Notes: generated by a model not told the origin, from the letters alone. Positions 1 through 5,698 are shown, numbered from the stretch's first letter. The stretch: DNA of 5,905 bases from Verrucomicrobiota bacterium (GCA_028872645.1 JAPKDK010000190.1:1-5905), one strand, 5' to 3'. Numbers and translations are program-made.

Positions 1-78
1 GATGGCCACGGCGAAGGTGATGGCCACGGCGAAGGTGATGGCCACGCCAAAGAAGGTGATGGCCACGCCGAAGAGGGT
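1..78 (+). repeat. In-frame tandem repeat encoding a His/Asp/Gly/Glu-rich linker in FliL
   Basis: Four consecutive in-frame units are visible: 1-18 and 19-36 are identical 18-mers encoding GDGHGE-G type steps, and 37-57 and 58-78 are 21-mer variants encoding DGHAKEG and DGHAEEG. The array is cut by the window edge, so the total copy number is unknown. It sits where FliL normally has a flexible linker between its membrane helix and the periplasmic domain. The near-identical DNA copies suggest recent slippage or unequal exchange. Each unit supplies one His next to acidic residues, which could bind divalent metal or respond to pH. That role is inference only. Confidence 0.9.
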
Positions 79-426
79 GGCGGTAATAGCAAAACCGAAA
101 CCAAGCATGGCACGCCCGTGCCGATCGTGGAAGAAGGCGAGTTTATTGTGGTTAATCCCTCAGGATCAACTCGATATTTAATGGTGGAAATTCTGCTGAT
201 TCGGAAAAACGCCGATGACAACGGATTCCCGGAAGCCGTCAAAGACAACAGGAAACGACTGGAGGCACTGGTAAGCACTATTCTTTCGGCTATGTCTGCC
301 GAGGAAATGTCCGAGCCCTCCATTAGGAACGGAATGCCAAACCAACTCAAAGGGATGTTTCAGAGTATTTTGGGCACAAGCCATCCGATCCAATCAGTAA
401 TCATCCCCAAATGGGTGATGCAGTAA
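1..426 (+). CDS. fliL: Flagellar basal body-associated protein FliL, C-terminal part (5' end outside window)
   Basis: The reading frame is open from base 1 and ends at TAA 424-426, so 141 C-terminal residues are visible and the N-terminal cytoplasmic tail and single membrane helix lie upstream. After a Gly/Asp/His/Glu linker (about residues 1-38), the periplasmic FliL domain begins with an FIVVNPSGSTRYLMVEI strand, which corresponds to the FVVNL...RYLKVSI strand of the family. A charged helix follows (KDNRKRLEALVSTILSAMSAEEM, equivalent to the usual P-x-lRd-x-ii-x-LLs segment). The protein ends in VIIPKWVMQ, matching the typical V-x-F-x-x-FVIQ terminus. FliL is an inner-membrane protein whose periplasmic domain forms a ring around the MotAB stator and supports torque, especially under load. 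Its place directly before fliM is the classic flagellar order. FliL sequences are poorly conserved, so the call rests on the domain pattern plus position. Confidence 0.86.
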   Translation, partial: DGHGEGDGHGEGDGHAKEGDGHAEEGGGNSKTETKHGTPVPIVEEGEFIVVNPSGSTRYLMVEILLIRKNADDNGFPEAVKDNRKRLEALVSTILSAMSAEEMSEPSIRNGMPNQLKGMFQSILGTSHPIQSVIIPKWVMQ

Positions 427-447
427 ATCAAGCGAACGAATGCAACC

Positions 448-1518
448 ATGAGCTGGCGAATCGATCCCAATTCGGAAGTGCGGCTGTTCCGGGACATGAC
501 CTCCCCGGTCGGCGCACCCGTCGGCTTCGCCGATGACCCCGCGGGCGAAGGCGGCGAAGCTCCCGAAGGCGGTTCGCCCGAGGAGTCCATCCCCGTGCAT
601 CGCCCGAACGGCACGCTTGAAGACGTGCCCGCCAGCGCCATCCACACCTTCACCGTTGGCAAACAAGCCTCGATGTCCTCCACCGAGGTGCATCGATTCC
701 AAAAACAAAACGCTCTGCTTTTGCGGTCACTGAGCTCGCGTTTATCCCTGTTTTTGAGGAGTGAGCTGATGCTCGAGCAAGTTTCGCTGGAGGTCACGGA
801 CCTCGGCGGGTACGCCAAATCAATCGGGCATGACCGCCACATGGTTCTTTTCAAACTCCATCCGCTCGAAGCCATCGGCGCGCTCGACATCGCCAAGCCC
901 CTCGGCCTCACCATTGCCGACCGCATGCTTGGCGGCAAAGGCTTCGCCGTGAATCCCGAACGCACCATCCGCGAAGTGGAAACCGCTCTCATCGATCAAG
1001 TCGCCCAAATTTTTCTGCGCGAATGGGCCAAGTTCTGGAATTTTGAAGAACCCCTTCGCGCCACTCTGCTCGGCAACGAAAGCGATCCCACCCACATCCC
1101 TGCCGCCAGCATGGAGGAAAGTTTTTACCACATCGCTATTGATGCCGAAATGGGCGATTGCATGGACCAATTGCAATTGCTCCTTCCCGTCCGCGGCCTT
1201 GAACCCTTACTGCGCCATCTTGCCCAACAAACCCACAGCGGCACCGAGGATGAAGAGGAAGAATTTAAGGAAGCCGAGCATGTGAAGTGGAAGCATATGT
1301 ATGACAAAGTGAAGGTGCCTGTGGTCGCTCAATGGAGTGACCTCACCATCCTCACCCGCGAACTGCTGCACCTCAAGGAGGGTGACATCATTCCGATCGA
1401 CCCCAAACGCCTCAACCAAGTGGAAGTGCAACTCGCCGGCATTACGAAATACACCGGCAGCCTCGGCAGCCTTGACAAAAAAACTGCCGTGCAAATCAGA
1501 GAAACTTTTAAACCCTAA
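448..1518 (+). CDS. fliM: Flagellar motor switch protein FliM
   Basis: A 356-residue protein, close to usual FliM length. Residues 1-70 are a Gly/Pro/Glu-rich N-terminal region. Residues about 75-260 form the CheC-like middle domain, with the FliG-contacting loop LGGKG at 161-165 (GGxG in the family) followed by a conserved E-rich helix (REVETALIDQVAQIFLREW). An acidic run (E/D 267-272) links to the C-terminal SpoA domain at about 287-354, which has ELLHLKEGDIIPID and ends in AVQIRE, as in FliM and FliN. FliM forms the C-ring with FliG and FliN and normally receives CheY-P at an N-terminal EIDALL-type motif. No clear copy of that motif is seen here. The ATG at 448 is the first possible start because fliL ends in the same frame at 426. 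No good Shine-Dalgarno precedes it, so translation may be coupled to fliL 21 bp upstream. Confidence 0.93.
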   Translation: MSWRIDPNSEVRLFRDMTSPVGAPVGFADDPAGEGGEAPEGGSPEESIPVHRPNGTLEDVPASAIHTFTVGKQASMSSTEVHRFQKQNALLLRSLSSRLSLFLRSELMLEQVSLEVTDLGGYAKSIGHDRHMVLFKLHPLEAIGALDIAKPLGLTIADRMLGGKGFAVNPERTIREVETALIDQVAQIFLREWAKFWNFEEPLRATLLGNESDPTHIPAASMEESFYHIAIDAEMGDCMDQLQLLLPVRGLEPLLRHLAQQTHSGTEDEEEEFKEAEHVKWKHMYDKVKVPVVAQWSDLTILTRELLHLKEGDIIPIDPKRLNQVEVQLAGITKYTGSLGSLDKKTAVQIRETFKP

Positions 1519-1538
1519 CCCAAAAAGGGAACCAAGAT

Positions 1539-1853
1539 ATGAGTGATACCGAGACAACCGAAGAGACCACCGCCGAGGCAACTGAGGCTGTAGTGGAAAC
1601 CGCCGCGCCTTCCAATTTGGATTTCCTGCTCGATGTGCCCGTGAAGCTCTCCGCCGAGCTGGGCAGTTGCAAAATGACCATGCAGGAATTGCTCGATCTG
1701 GATCTCGGAACCGTGGTGCAGCTCGACAAACCCGCTAATGCGAACGTGGACGTGTACGTGAACCAAAAACTCGTCGCGCGCGGCGAAGTCGTGGTGGCGG
1801 AAGAGAACTTTGGCATTCGCATCAAGGAAATCATTGCCAAATCTTCAGGATAA
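1539..1853 (+). CDS. fliN: Flagellar motor switch protein FliN
   Basis: A 104-residue protein of the short FliN type. Residues 1-26 are a Thr/Glu/Ala-rich acidic tail of low complexity. Residues 27-101 are a single SpoA domain with nearly all family hallmarks: LDFLLDVPVKL, a slightly unusual ELGSCKMTMQELLDL in place of ELGRTKMTI, VVQLDKPA, VDVYVN, and RGEVVVAEENFGIRIKEII. FliN forms the lower part of the C-ring, pairs with the SpoA domain of FliM, and docks the FliH/FliI ATPase complex for export. It follows fliM after 20 bp, and AAGGGA at 1525-1530 is a good ribosome binding site 8 nt from the ATG. It is the last gene before a 251-bp regulatory gap, so it probably closes the fliL-fliM-fliN translational group. 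Confidence 0.97.
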   Translation: MSDTETTEETTAEATEAVVETAAPSNLDFLLDVPVKLSAELGSCKMTMQELLDLDLGTVVQLDKPANANVDVYVNQKLVARGEVVVAEENFGIRIKEIIAKSSG

Positions 1854-1870
1854 CATTAGACCATAAAAGG

Positions 1871-1944
1871 AGTGTTTTTTTGGTAAAACTGAAGAAACAA
1901 CCATAGTTAAGCTTCAAAAACGGGTGTTTTTCGTAAAACATCCG
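1871..1944 (+). promoter_or_regulatory. Two-copy half-palindromic element, candidate activator (enhancer) sites
   Basis: The AT-rich gap after fliN holds two copies of GTGTTTTT-n-GTAAAAC, beginning at 1872 and 1924. The left halves are 52 bp apart and the right halves 50 bp, about five helical turns, so both copies would face the same side of the DNA. The second copy is a 10-bp inverted repeat (1921-1930 with 1935-1944, loop TCGT, one G-T pair). The first is a looser version with 7 T's. They lie roughly 60 and 110 bp upstream of the expected start of the sigma-54 promoter at 1965, a position where enhancer-binding activators of the FlrC/FleQ type can bind. The activator is inferred. The second copy could also act as a weak transcription-attenuating hairpin, but no T-run follows it on the + strand. 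Confidence 0.45.
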
Positions 1945-1964
1945 AATTATTCCATTTCTGTTAT

Positions 1965-1981
1965 TTGGCACGCTATGTGCT
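1965..1981 (+). promoter_or_regulatory. Sigma-54 (RpoN) -24/-12 promoter for the fliO-flhB block
   Basis: The sequence TTGGCACGCTATGTGCT matches the sigma-54 consensus YTGGCACGrNNNTTGCW. The invariant GG is at 1967-1968 and GC at 1979-1980, with the required spacing. The TGGCACG half is perfect, and the main deviation is G for T at the first base of the -12 half. The expected start is about 1991-1992, inside GGGTGTG, about 113 nt before the fliO ATG. It lies in a true intergenic gap on the coding strand, in a flagellar operon, where RpoN promoters are common. Activity would need an ATP-dependent enhancer-binding protein encoded elsewhere. Confidence 0.82.
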
Positions 1982-2001
1982 GCTATAAGGGTGTGTTGGC
2001 A

Positions 2002-2115
2002 ATGAGTGCCGGTCCCCTCGGGTGCGAGGAGCCGCCAAGGATGGCGGGGCCGGAACGGACTAACGCATCGAAAGCAACGGAATGCACCAACCTCAGGGTT
2101 GAACATGGAATATAA
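2002..2115 (+). CDS. Possible leader ORF overlapping the fliO start (37 codons, speculative)
   Basis: An open frame from ATG 2002 (or the internal ATG 2041, 24 codons) ends at TAA 2113-2115, 11 bp inside fliO. The internal ATG has a GAGGAG run at 2025-2030 and AAGG just upstream. The peptide is Pro/Gly/Glu-rich at first, has no recognised domain and resembles nothing I know. It would lie wholly within the sigma-54 transcript leader, where terminating ribosomes could re-initiate at fliO. The same DNA also folds into a stable RNA structure, which may be its real role, so coding is uncertain. Confidence 0.2.
   Translation: MSAGPLGCEEPPRMAGPERTNASKATECTNLRVEHGI
2009..2053 (+). ncRNA. Structured 5' leader: predicted three-way junction RNA element
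   Basis: About 17 nt after the expected sigma-54 start, three helices nest compactly. P1 pairs CCGGTC 2009-2014 with GGCCGG 2048-2053 (one U-G). P2 pairs CCTCG 2016-2020 with CGAGG 2025-2029, loop GGTG. P3 pairs CCGCC 2032-2036 with GGCGG 2043-2047, loop AAGGAT. Only one base separates P1 from P2, two separate P2 from P3, and P3 abuts P1. The GC-rich helices contrast with the AT-rich DNA just upstream. It does not match the consensus I recall of known riboswitch classes, including c-di-GMP-I. It could be a cis-regulatory element of fliO translation or simply a stable leader. Confidence 0.45.
2088..2104 (+). promoter_or_regulatory. fliO ribosome binding site partly held in a hairpin
   Basis: AGGG at 2095-2098 is the best Shine-Dalgarno for the fliO ATG at 2105 (6 nt spacing). 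It falls in a 5-bp hairpin, CAACC 2088-2092 with GGTTG 2097-2101, loop TCAG. This supports ATG 2105 as the start and suggests that ribosome access could be modulated. Confidence 0.45.
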
Positions 2116-2668
2116 TCGCACAAGACAAGGATGGTTTGCCGGCCTGCTGGCCGCGTGGCTGCTCGTGATGCCCGTCTCGGCGGCACAATCAGCATCCGCC
2201 CCAGCTCCCGTTAAAGAGGCGGCAACGACTACCAACTCTCTCCCTCGCGAAACATCTGCCGCCAAGCGCCCTGTGTATGGCATCACGGAATCCAATGAAA
2301 CGTATGAGCCCAAGGGCGACGGAGTTACCGGCGTGTTCATGCGCTTGCTCGGTGCGATGGTGATTGTGGTCAGCCTGCTGTTGCTTGGCGCATGGTGGTT
2401 CCGCAAATCGCGCCTCATCGGACTGGTGCCCGCGGCGCAAGCAAATCTCAAAATTATTGAAACCCGCTCGCTCGCCTCCCGCCACGCCTTGCACGTGGTG
2501 GAATATGGCGAGCAGCGGTTCCTAATTGCTGACTCGCCCGCCGGTACAAGCTTCCTCACTCACCTTGATGAGGTGGCGGGAGCGGCGGACGAGGGTGCGA
2601 CCAACGAGCCTGAACCCGGTTCGTTCGCCGCCAAACTCAAAGGTTTTCTGGATCGGAAGAAGTCATGA
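2105..2668 (+). CDS. fliO: Flagellar biosynthetic protein FliO
   Basis: A 187-residue protein. Residues 1-27 look like a cleavable signal peptide (Arg near the start, hydrophobic WFAGLLAAWLLVMPVSAA), then a Ser/Ala/Pro/Thr-rich periplasmic stretch. One membrane helix lies at about 76-99 (VFMRLLGAMVIVVSLLLLGA), followed by a short cytoplasmic FliO domain at about 113-155 (LKIIETRSLASRHALHVVEY...FLIAD), matching the family's Lkvi-trsLgpr-sl-lVe-g--rlLv pattern. FliO is a transient chaperone that helps FliP assemble into the export-gate core. The frame is open back to GTG 2006, but ATG 2105 is preferred: it gives a proper signal peptide and has AGGG ahead. FliO is weakly conserved, so position before fliP, which overlaps its stop by 4 bp, supports the call. 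Confidence 0.87.
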   Translation: MEYNRTRQGWFAGLLAAWLLVMPVSAAQSASAPAPVKEAATTTNSLPRETSAAKRPVYGITESNETYEPKGDGVTGVFMRLLGAMVIVVSLLLLGAWWFRKSRLIGLVPAAQANLKIIETRSLASRHALHVVEYGEQRFLIADSPAGTSFLTHLDEVAGAADEGATNEPEPGSFAAKLKGFLDRKKS

Positions 2669-3483
2669 ACACTACTCTTAATGATTATACCGTGACTATC
2701 CGGCCAGAATCTCCCCGACCGCGACCCCGCCGCTGGGCCTGGCTTGTTCCAGTGTTCCTGCTGGCGGGCGCGAGCGGGCTATGGGCCCAGGCGGGCGGCG
2801 GCACCAACGATGCCTTCAATTTAAACATCGGCATAGGCGGGCTCGCTGAGCCGGGCAAAGTTAACATCGCCATTCGCATTGTATTTTTAATGACGCTGCT
2901 CACTGTGGCGCCTTCGCTCATCATGTTGATGACCTGTTTCACGCGGATCGTCATTGTGTTTTCTTTTTTGCGCAACGCCCTCTCGCTACAGGGCGTGCCG
3001 GCCAACCAAATTATGGTGGGCTTCGCGTTGTTCATGACCTTTTTCATCATGCAACCAGTCTACCAAAAAATTGATGCCGAAGCTATTCAGCCCTATTCGC
3101 AGGGTCAGCTGGGCGGCGGTGCGGCGCTGGAGGTGGCCAAGGGTCACTTGAAAGATTTCATGCTGCGCCAGGCCCGTCCGAGAGATGTTGAGTTTTTTGT
3201 GGGCCTGGCCAAGATGGGCCCCACCAAAGTGGAAGACCTGCCGATGACGGTGGTTATTCCCGGCTTTATCCTCAGCGAATTGCGCACAGGATTCCAGATG
3301 GGCTTCTTGTTGTTCATTCCGTTTATCCTAATTGATTTCGTGGTGGCGATTGTGTTGATGAGCCTCGGCCTGTTGTTTTTGCCGCCAGTGACTATCTCCA
3401 TGCCGCTGAAAATTCTCCTGTTCGTTCTGGTTGATGGTTGGACTCTGGTGGTCCAATCCCTCGCTCTGAGCTTTGGGGTCTGA
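2665..3483 (+). CDS. fliP: Flagellar export gate protein FliP
   Basis: A 272-residue protein. A basic, Pro-rich N-terminus (about 11-23) leads into a hydrophobic signal sequence at 24-41 (WAWLVPVFLLAGASGLWAQA). The FliP body follows: MTCFTRIVIVFSFLRNALSLQGVPANQ (90-115), ALFMTFFIMQPVY (121-133), a periplasmic loop, then VVIPGFILSELRTGFQMGFLLFIPFILID (196-224) and LPPVTISMPLKILLFVLVDGW (239-259). The family signature usually reads P-A-F, and here it is P-G-F at 199-201. FliP forms a pentamer with four FliQ and one FliR as the helical pore of the export gate in the inner membrane. The ATG overlaps the fliO stop (ATGA at 2665-2668) and GGAAGAAG at 2655-2662 is a possible ribosome site, so translation is likely coupled to fliO. 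Confidence 0.98.
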   Translation: MNTTLNDYTVTIRPESPRPRPRRWAWLVPVFLLAGASGLWAQAGGGTNDAFNLNIGIGGLAEPGKVNIAIRIVFLMTLLTVAPSLIMLMTCFTRIVIVFSFLRNALSLQGVPANQIMVGFALFMTFFIMQPVYQKIDAEAIQPYSQGQLGGGAALEVAKGHLKDFMLRQARPRDVEFFVGLAKMGPTKVEDLPMTVVIPGFILSELRTGFQMGFLLFIPFILIDFVVAIVLMSLGLLFLPPVTISMPLKILLFVLVDGWTLVVQSLALSFGV

Positions 3484-3502
3484 AAAACTGAAAGGAAAAA
3501 TT

Positions 3503-3772
3503 ATGAGTCCGGATTATACTGTTGAATTATTGAAGGGGTTGATGAGCCACGTGCTGATGATTGCCGGCCCGCTGCTACTCACCGGTTTGTGTGTGGGTCT
3601 GACGGTGAGTTTGTTTCAGGCGGTTACCTCGCTGCAGGAACAAACGCTCACCTTTGTGCCTAAGGCGCTGGCGGTTAGCGCGCTGTTGTTTCTTATCATG
3701 CCGTGGATGGTGCGCACGGTGATGGATTACACCCGCGAAATCATTGAGAAAATGCCAGCCATGGCCGGGTGA
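3503..3772 (+). CDS. fliQ: Flagellar export gate protein FliQ
   Basis: An 89-residue protein, the typical FliQ length, with two membrane helices (about 15-37 and 52-72). Between them lies the family hallmark loop VSLFQAVTSLQEQTLTFVPK (35-54). FliQ subunits wrap the FliP/FliR core and contribute gating loops at the cytoplasmic side of the export pore. The start is ATG 3503, with AAAGGA at 3491-3496. A GTG 10 codons upstream in frame (3473) overlaps the end of fliP and gives an atypical extension, so it is rejected. FliP ends 19 bp upstream, and the FliQ stop overlaps the fliR start. Confidence 0.97.
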   Translation: MSPDYTVELLKGLMSHVLMIAGPLLLTGLCVGLTVSLFQAVTSLQEQTLTFVPKALAVSALLFLIMPWMVRTVMDYTREIIEKMPAMAG

Positions 3773-4542
3773 TGGTTGAACTTTTTCTAGTCTGGTTTTT
3801 GGTTTTCGTGCGTGCGGGCGCGATGCTTTTCATTTTCCCTATTTTCGCCGCCGCCGCCATGCCCGTTCGGCTGCGTCTTGCCATTGCGGGTTTCCTCGCG
3901 CTGTTAACCCTCCCGGGCGTGATGCTCCCTCCGGAAGTCATCGAGTTCACTCTGTTTCAATTCGTGTTATTGGTGGGCAAAGAAGTGGTTGTCGGGCTGA
4001 TGCTCGGCTTTGTGGTGCGGCTCATTATGTTTTCCGTGGCCTTGGCCGGTCATTACATCGGCACAGAAATGGGCCTTCAACTTTCGAGCCTGATTGCTCC
4101 GGGCGAAACCGAGCCCTCACCCACGCCCAGTGCGATTCTCTCATTGCTCGCAGTGATGCTCATGTTTGCGCTCGATGTGCATTTCGAGTTGCTGATGGGT
4201 TTCCATCAATCCTATGCGGTGCTGCCAATCGGTGGCGGGCAAATATCGGGCCCGCTTTTTAACGCGGTGACCGCCATGTGTGCGCATACATTTGTGGTGG
4301 CCGTACGCATCGCGGCACCGGTGATCGCCGTGGGCATTGTGGTGAGCTTGCTTTTGATGGTGTTGGCAAAAACCATTCCGCAAATCAACGTGTTCATCGA
4401 AAGCTTTTCCGTGCGTATTCTGGTCGGCGTGTTTCTGTTCGGATTTACGCTCTCCATGGCGGCGCAACAAATCACCGAGTATCTACATAAACTGCCCGAA
4501 GATTTTGTGGTGGCCACGCGGCTGATGGGGTTGGGAGGATAA
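3772..4542 (+). CDS. fliR: Flagellar export gate protein FliR
   Basis: A 256-residue, very hydrophobic protein with about six membrane segments, the normal FliR size. Recognisable family blocks are FVRAGAMLFIFPIF (12-25), VGKEVVVGLMLGF (68-80), HYIGTEMGLQLSSLIAP (94-110) and RIAAPVIAVGIVV...LAKTIPQINVFIESFSVRI (179-216). FliR is the single-copy subunit that completes and closes the FliP5-FliQ4-FliR1 gate and contacts FlhB. The ATG at 3772 shares one base with the fliQ TGA (3770-3772), so translation is probably coupled. A GTG at 3769 would add one residue and cannot be strictly excluded. Confidence 0.97.
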   Translation: MVELFLVWFLVFVRAGAMLFIFPIFAAAAMPVRLRLAIAGFLALLTLPGVMLPPEVIEFTLFQFVLLVGKEVVVGLMLGFVVRLIMFSVALAGHYIGTEMGLQLSSLIAPGETEPSPTPSAILSLLAVMLMFALDVHFELLMGFHQSYAVLPIGGGQISGPLFNAVTAMCAHTFVVAVRIAAPVIAVGIVVSLLLMVLAKTIPQINVFIESFSVRILVGVFLFGFTLSMAAQQITEYLHKLPEDFVVATRLMGLGG

Positions 4543-4545
4543 ATC

Positions 4546-5646
4546 ATGGCGGAAAACGATCAAGGCCAAGAGAAAACCGAACAGCCCACCGCAAAAAAAA
4601 TGCAGGAGTTGATGGAGGGCGGTCAGTTCGCGAAGAGCCAGGAGGTGTCAACGCTGGTGCTACTGGTGCTGGCGCTGATGGTGTTCACCATTATGGCGCC
4701 GCGCATGGTTGAAACCTTCCAGTTTTTTCTCGTGAATACAATCCAGCAAATGAGTTCACTGCGCATGAACGTGGAAACGTTTCCCGGTTTCTTCAGGCAC
4801 TTCATGAGCGTGGCCGGCAGTTTGATATTGCCGGTAATGTTTGCCGGCGTCATGGCCGGCGTCATTGGCGCGGGCAGCCAAAGCAAATTCAAACTAACGC
4901 CCAAGGCCATTGAACCTAAATTTTCAAAGCTCAGTCCATTGAAGGGCTTCAAAAATATTTTCAGCAGCAAATCGGTTGCAAAGTTGTTTGTGAGCCTTGC
5001 CAAGTTTGTGGTCATTTTTGGGTTCACGTATCCGGTGTTGAAAGATGTGCTGGATGATCCGGTTTTTTATTCGGCCATCGACGTGAAACATCTGCTGCTG
5101 TTTATGGGCCAAACCGCGCAGAGCGTGGGTTTGCGCGTGGTGGCGGGGATGGTGGTGATCGCTGCGGCGGACTACGCTTTTCAAGTTTGGAAAAATGAAA
5201 AGGATAGCCTGATGACTAAACAGGAGGTGAAAGACGAAACCAAACAAGCGGATGGTAACGCCCAAGTCAAAGGCGAACAAAAACGCCGCCGCCGGCAAAT
5301 GCTCATGGATTCCATGCAGGAAGAAATCCCGCAAGCGGATGTCATCGTCACCAACCCTACGCATTTGGCCATCGCGCTCAAGTACGACCGCGACGATATG
5401 TCCGCGCCGCGCGTGGTGGCCAAGGGGGCGCGCTACAACGCCCTGCGCATCCGCGAGATCGCCAAGCAACACGGCGTGCCCATCGTGGAAAACAAACCGG
5501 TCGCCCGGTTGCTCTTCAAGCACTGCAAAGTGGGCCGCGAGATCATCCCTGAGATGTTTGCCGCCGTGGCGGAGATTTTGGCCTACGTGTATCGCACCAA
5601 CCGCTACCGGTATTACACCCGCGGACAACGCGTGCCGACGGATTAA
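4546..5646 (+). CDS. flhB: Flagellar export gate and substrate-specificity switch protein FlhB
   Basis: A 366-residue protein, close to usual FlhB length. It has the N-terminal EKTEQPTAKKMQEL motif (9-22), four membrane helices (about 35-51, 88-110, 145-165, 186-210), the SLMTKQEVKDETKQ linker (221-234), a basic KRRRRQ stretch (246-251) and the cytoplasmic domain. The autocleavage motif NPTH is at residues 270-273 (bases 5353-5364), with cleavage expected between N270 and P271. HLAIALKYD and AKGARYNALRIREIA follow, as in active family members. FlhB wraps the base of the FliPQR gate, and its cleavage switches export from rod/hook to filament proteins. GGGAGGA at 4533-4539, inside the end of fliR, is a strong ribosome site 6 nt from the ATG. 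Only 3 bp separate the fliR stop from this start. Confidence 0.98.
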   Translation: MAENDQGQEKTEQPTAKKMQELMEGGQFAKSQEVSTLVLLVLALMVFTIMAPRMVETFQFFLVNTIQQMSSLRMNVETFPGFFRHFMSVAGSLILPVMFAGVMAGVIGAGSQSKFKLTPKAIEPKFSKLSPLKGFKNIFSSKSVAKLFVSLAKFVVIFGFTYPVLKDVLDDPVFYSAIDVKHLLLFMGQTAQSVGLRVVAGMVVIAAADYAFQVWKNEKDSLMTKQEVKDETKQADGNAQVKGEQKRRRRQMLMDSMQEEIPQADVIVTNPTHLAIALKYDRDDMSAPRVVAKGARYNALRIREIAKQHGVPIVENKPVARLLFKHCKVGREIIPEMFAAVAEILAYVYRTNRYRYYTRGQRVPTD

Positions 5647-5698
5647 ATAAGCAAAAAAAGCTTAAAAATGACAAAATTTCCCAAAAAAATGCAGAAAC
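5647..5698 (+). other. A-rich spacer with helically phased A-tracts upstream of the flhA promoter
   Basis: Right after flhB the DNA turns very A-rich. Runs of A lie at 5653-5659, 5664-5668, 5673-5676, 5683-5689 and 5695-5697. Their centres are about 10, 8.5, 11.5 and 10 bp apart, close to one helical turn, which is the classic pattern of intrinsically bent DNA. Bends here can help a distant activator loop to a sigma-54 holoenzyme. No terminator with a T-run is seen on the + strand, so read-through from flhB into flhA remains possible. Confidence 0.5.

Noticed and set aside
1..78. CRISPR-like repeat array
   Set aside because: Units are contiguous with no unique spacers and are in frame within FliL, so this is a protein-coding tandem repeat.
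360..992. 210-residue open frame on the - strand across the fliL end and fliM
   Set aside because: It is the reverse of well-supported coding DNA on the + strand, is Ser/Pro/Arg-rich with no domain pattern, and has no promoter or ribosome site that I can see.
1921..1944. Intrinsic terminator after fliN
   Set aside because: The hairpin is perfect apart from one G-U, but no T-run follows on the + strand. A TTTTT follows on the - strand, where no gene ends and the G-U becomes an A-C mismatch. It is kept as a possible regulatory repeat.
2006..2104. fliO starting at GTG 2006 with 33 extra residues
   Set aside because: The extension is Arg-rich and would push the signal peptide inward. ATG 2105 has a ribosome site and a normal signal peptide.
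1991..2104. c-di-GMP or other known riboswitch in the fliO leader
   Set aside because: The conserved core bases of the classes I can recall are not present in order. Only a generic three-way junction is supported.
1831..2559. 242-residue open frame on the - strand, longer than fliO itself
   Set aside because: It runs through the promoter, the leader and fliO. The + strand reading gives a signal peptide, a membrane helix and a FliO domain, while the - strand reading gives no recognisable protein.
4924..5628. 234-residue His-rich open frame on the - strand within flhB
   Set aside because: It is a shadow of flhB. The His-richness comes from reversed Val/Met-rich codons (GTG and ATG read as CAC and CAT).
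2665..5646. Injectisome (virulence type III secretion) export genes instead of flagellar
   Set aside because: FliP, FliQ, FliR and FlhB have injectisome relatives, but the presence of FliL, FliM and FliO and the flagellar gene order show a flagellar locus.
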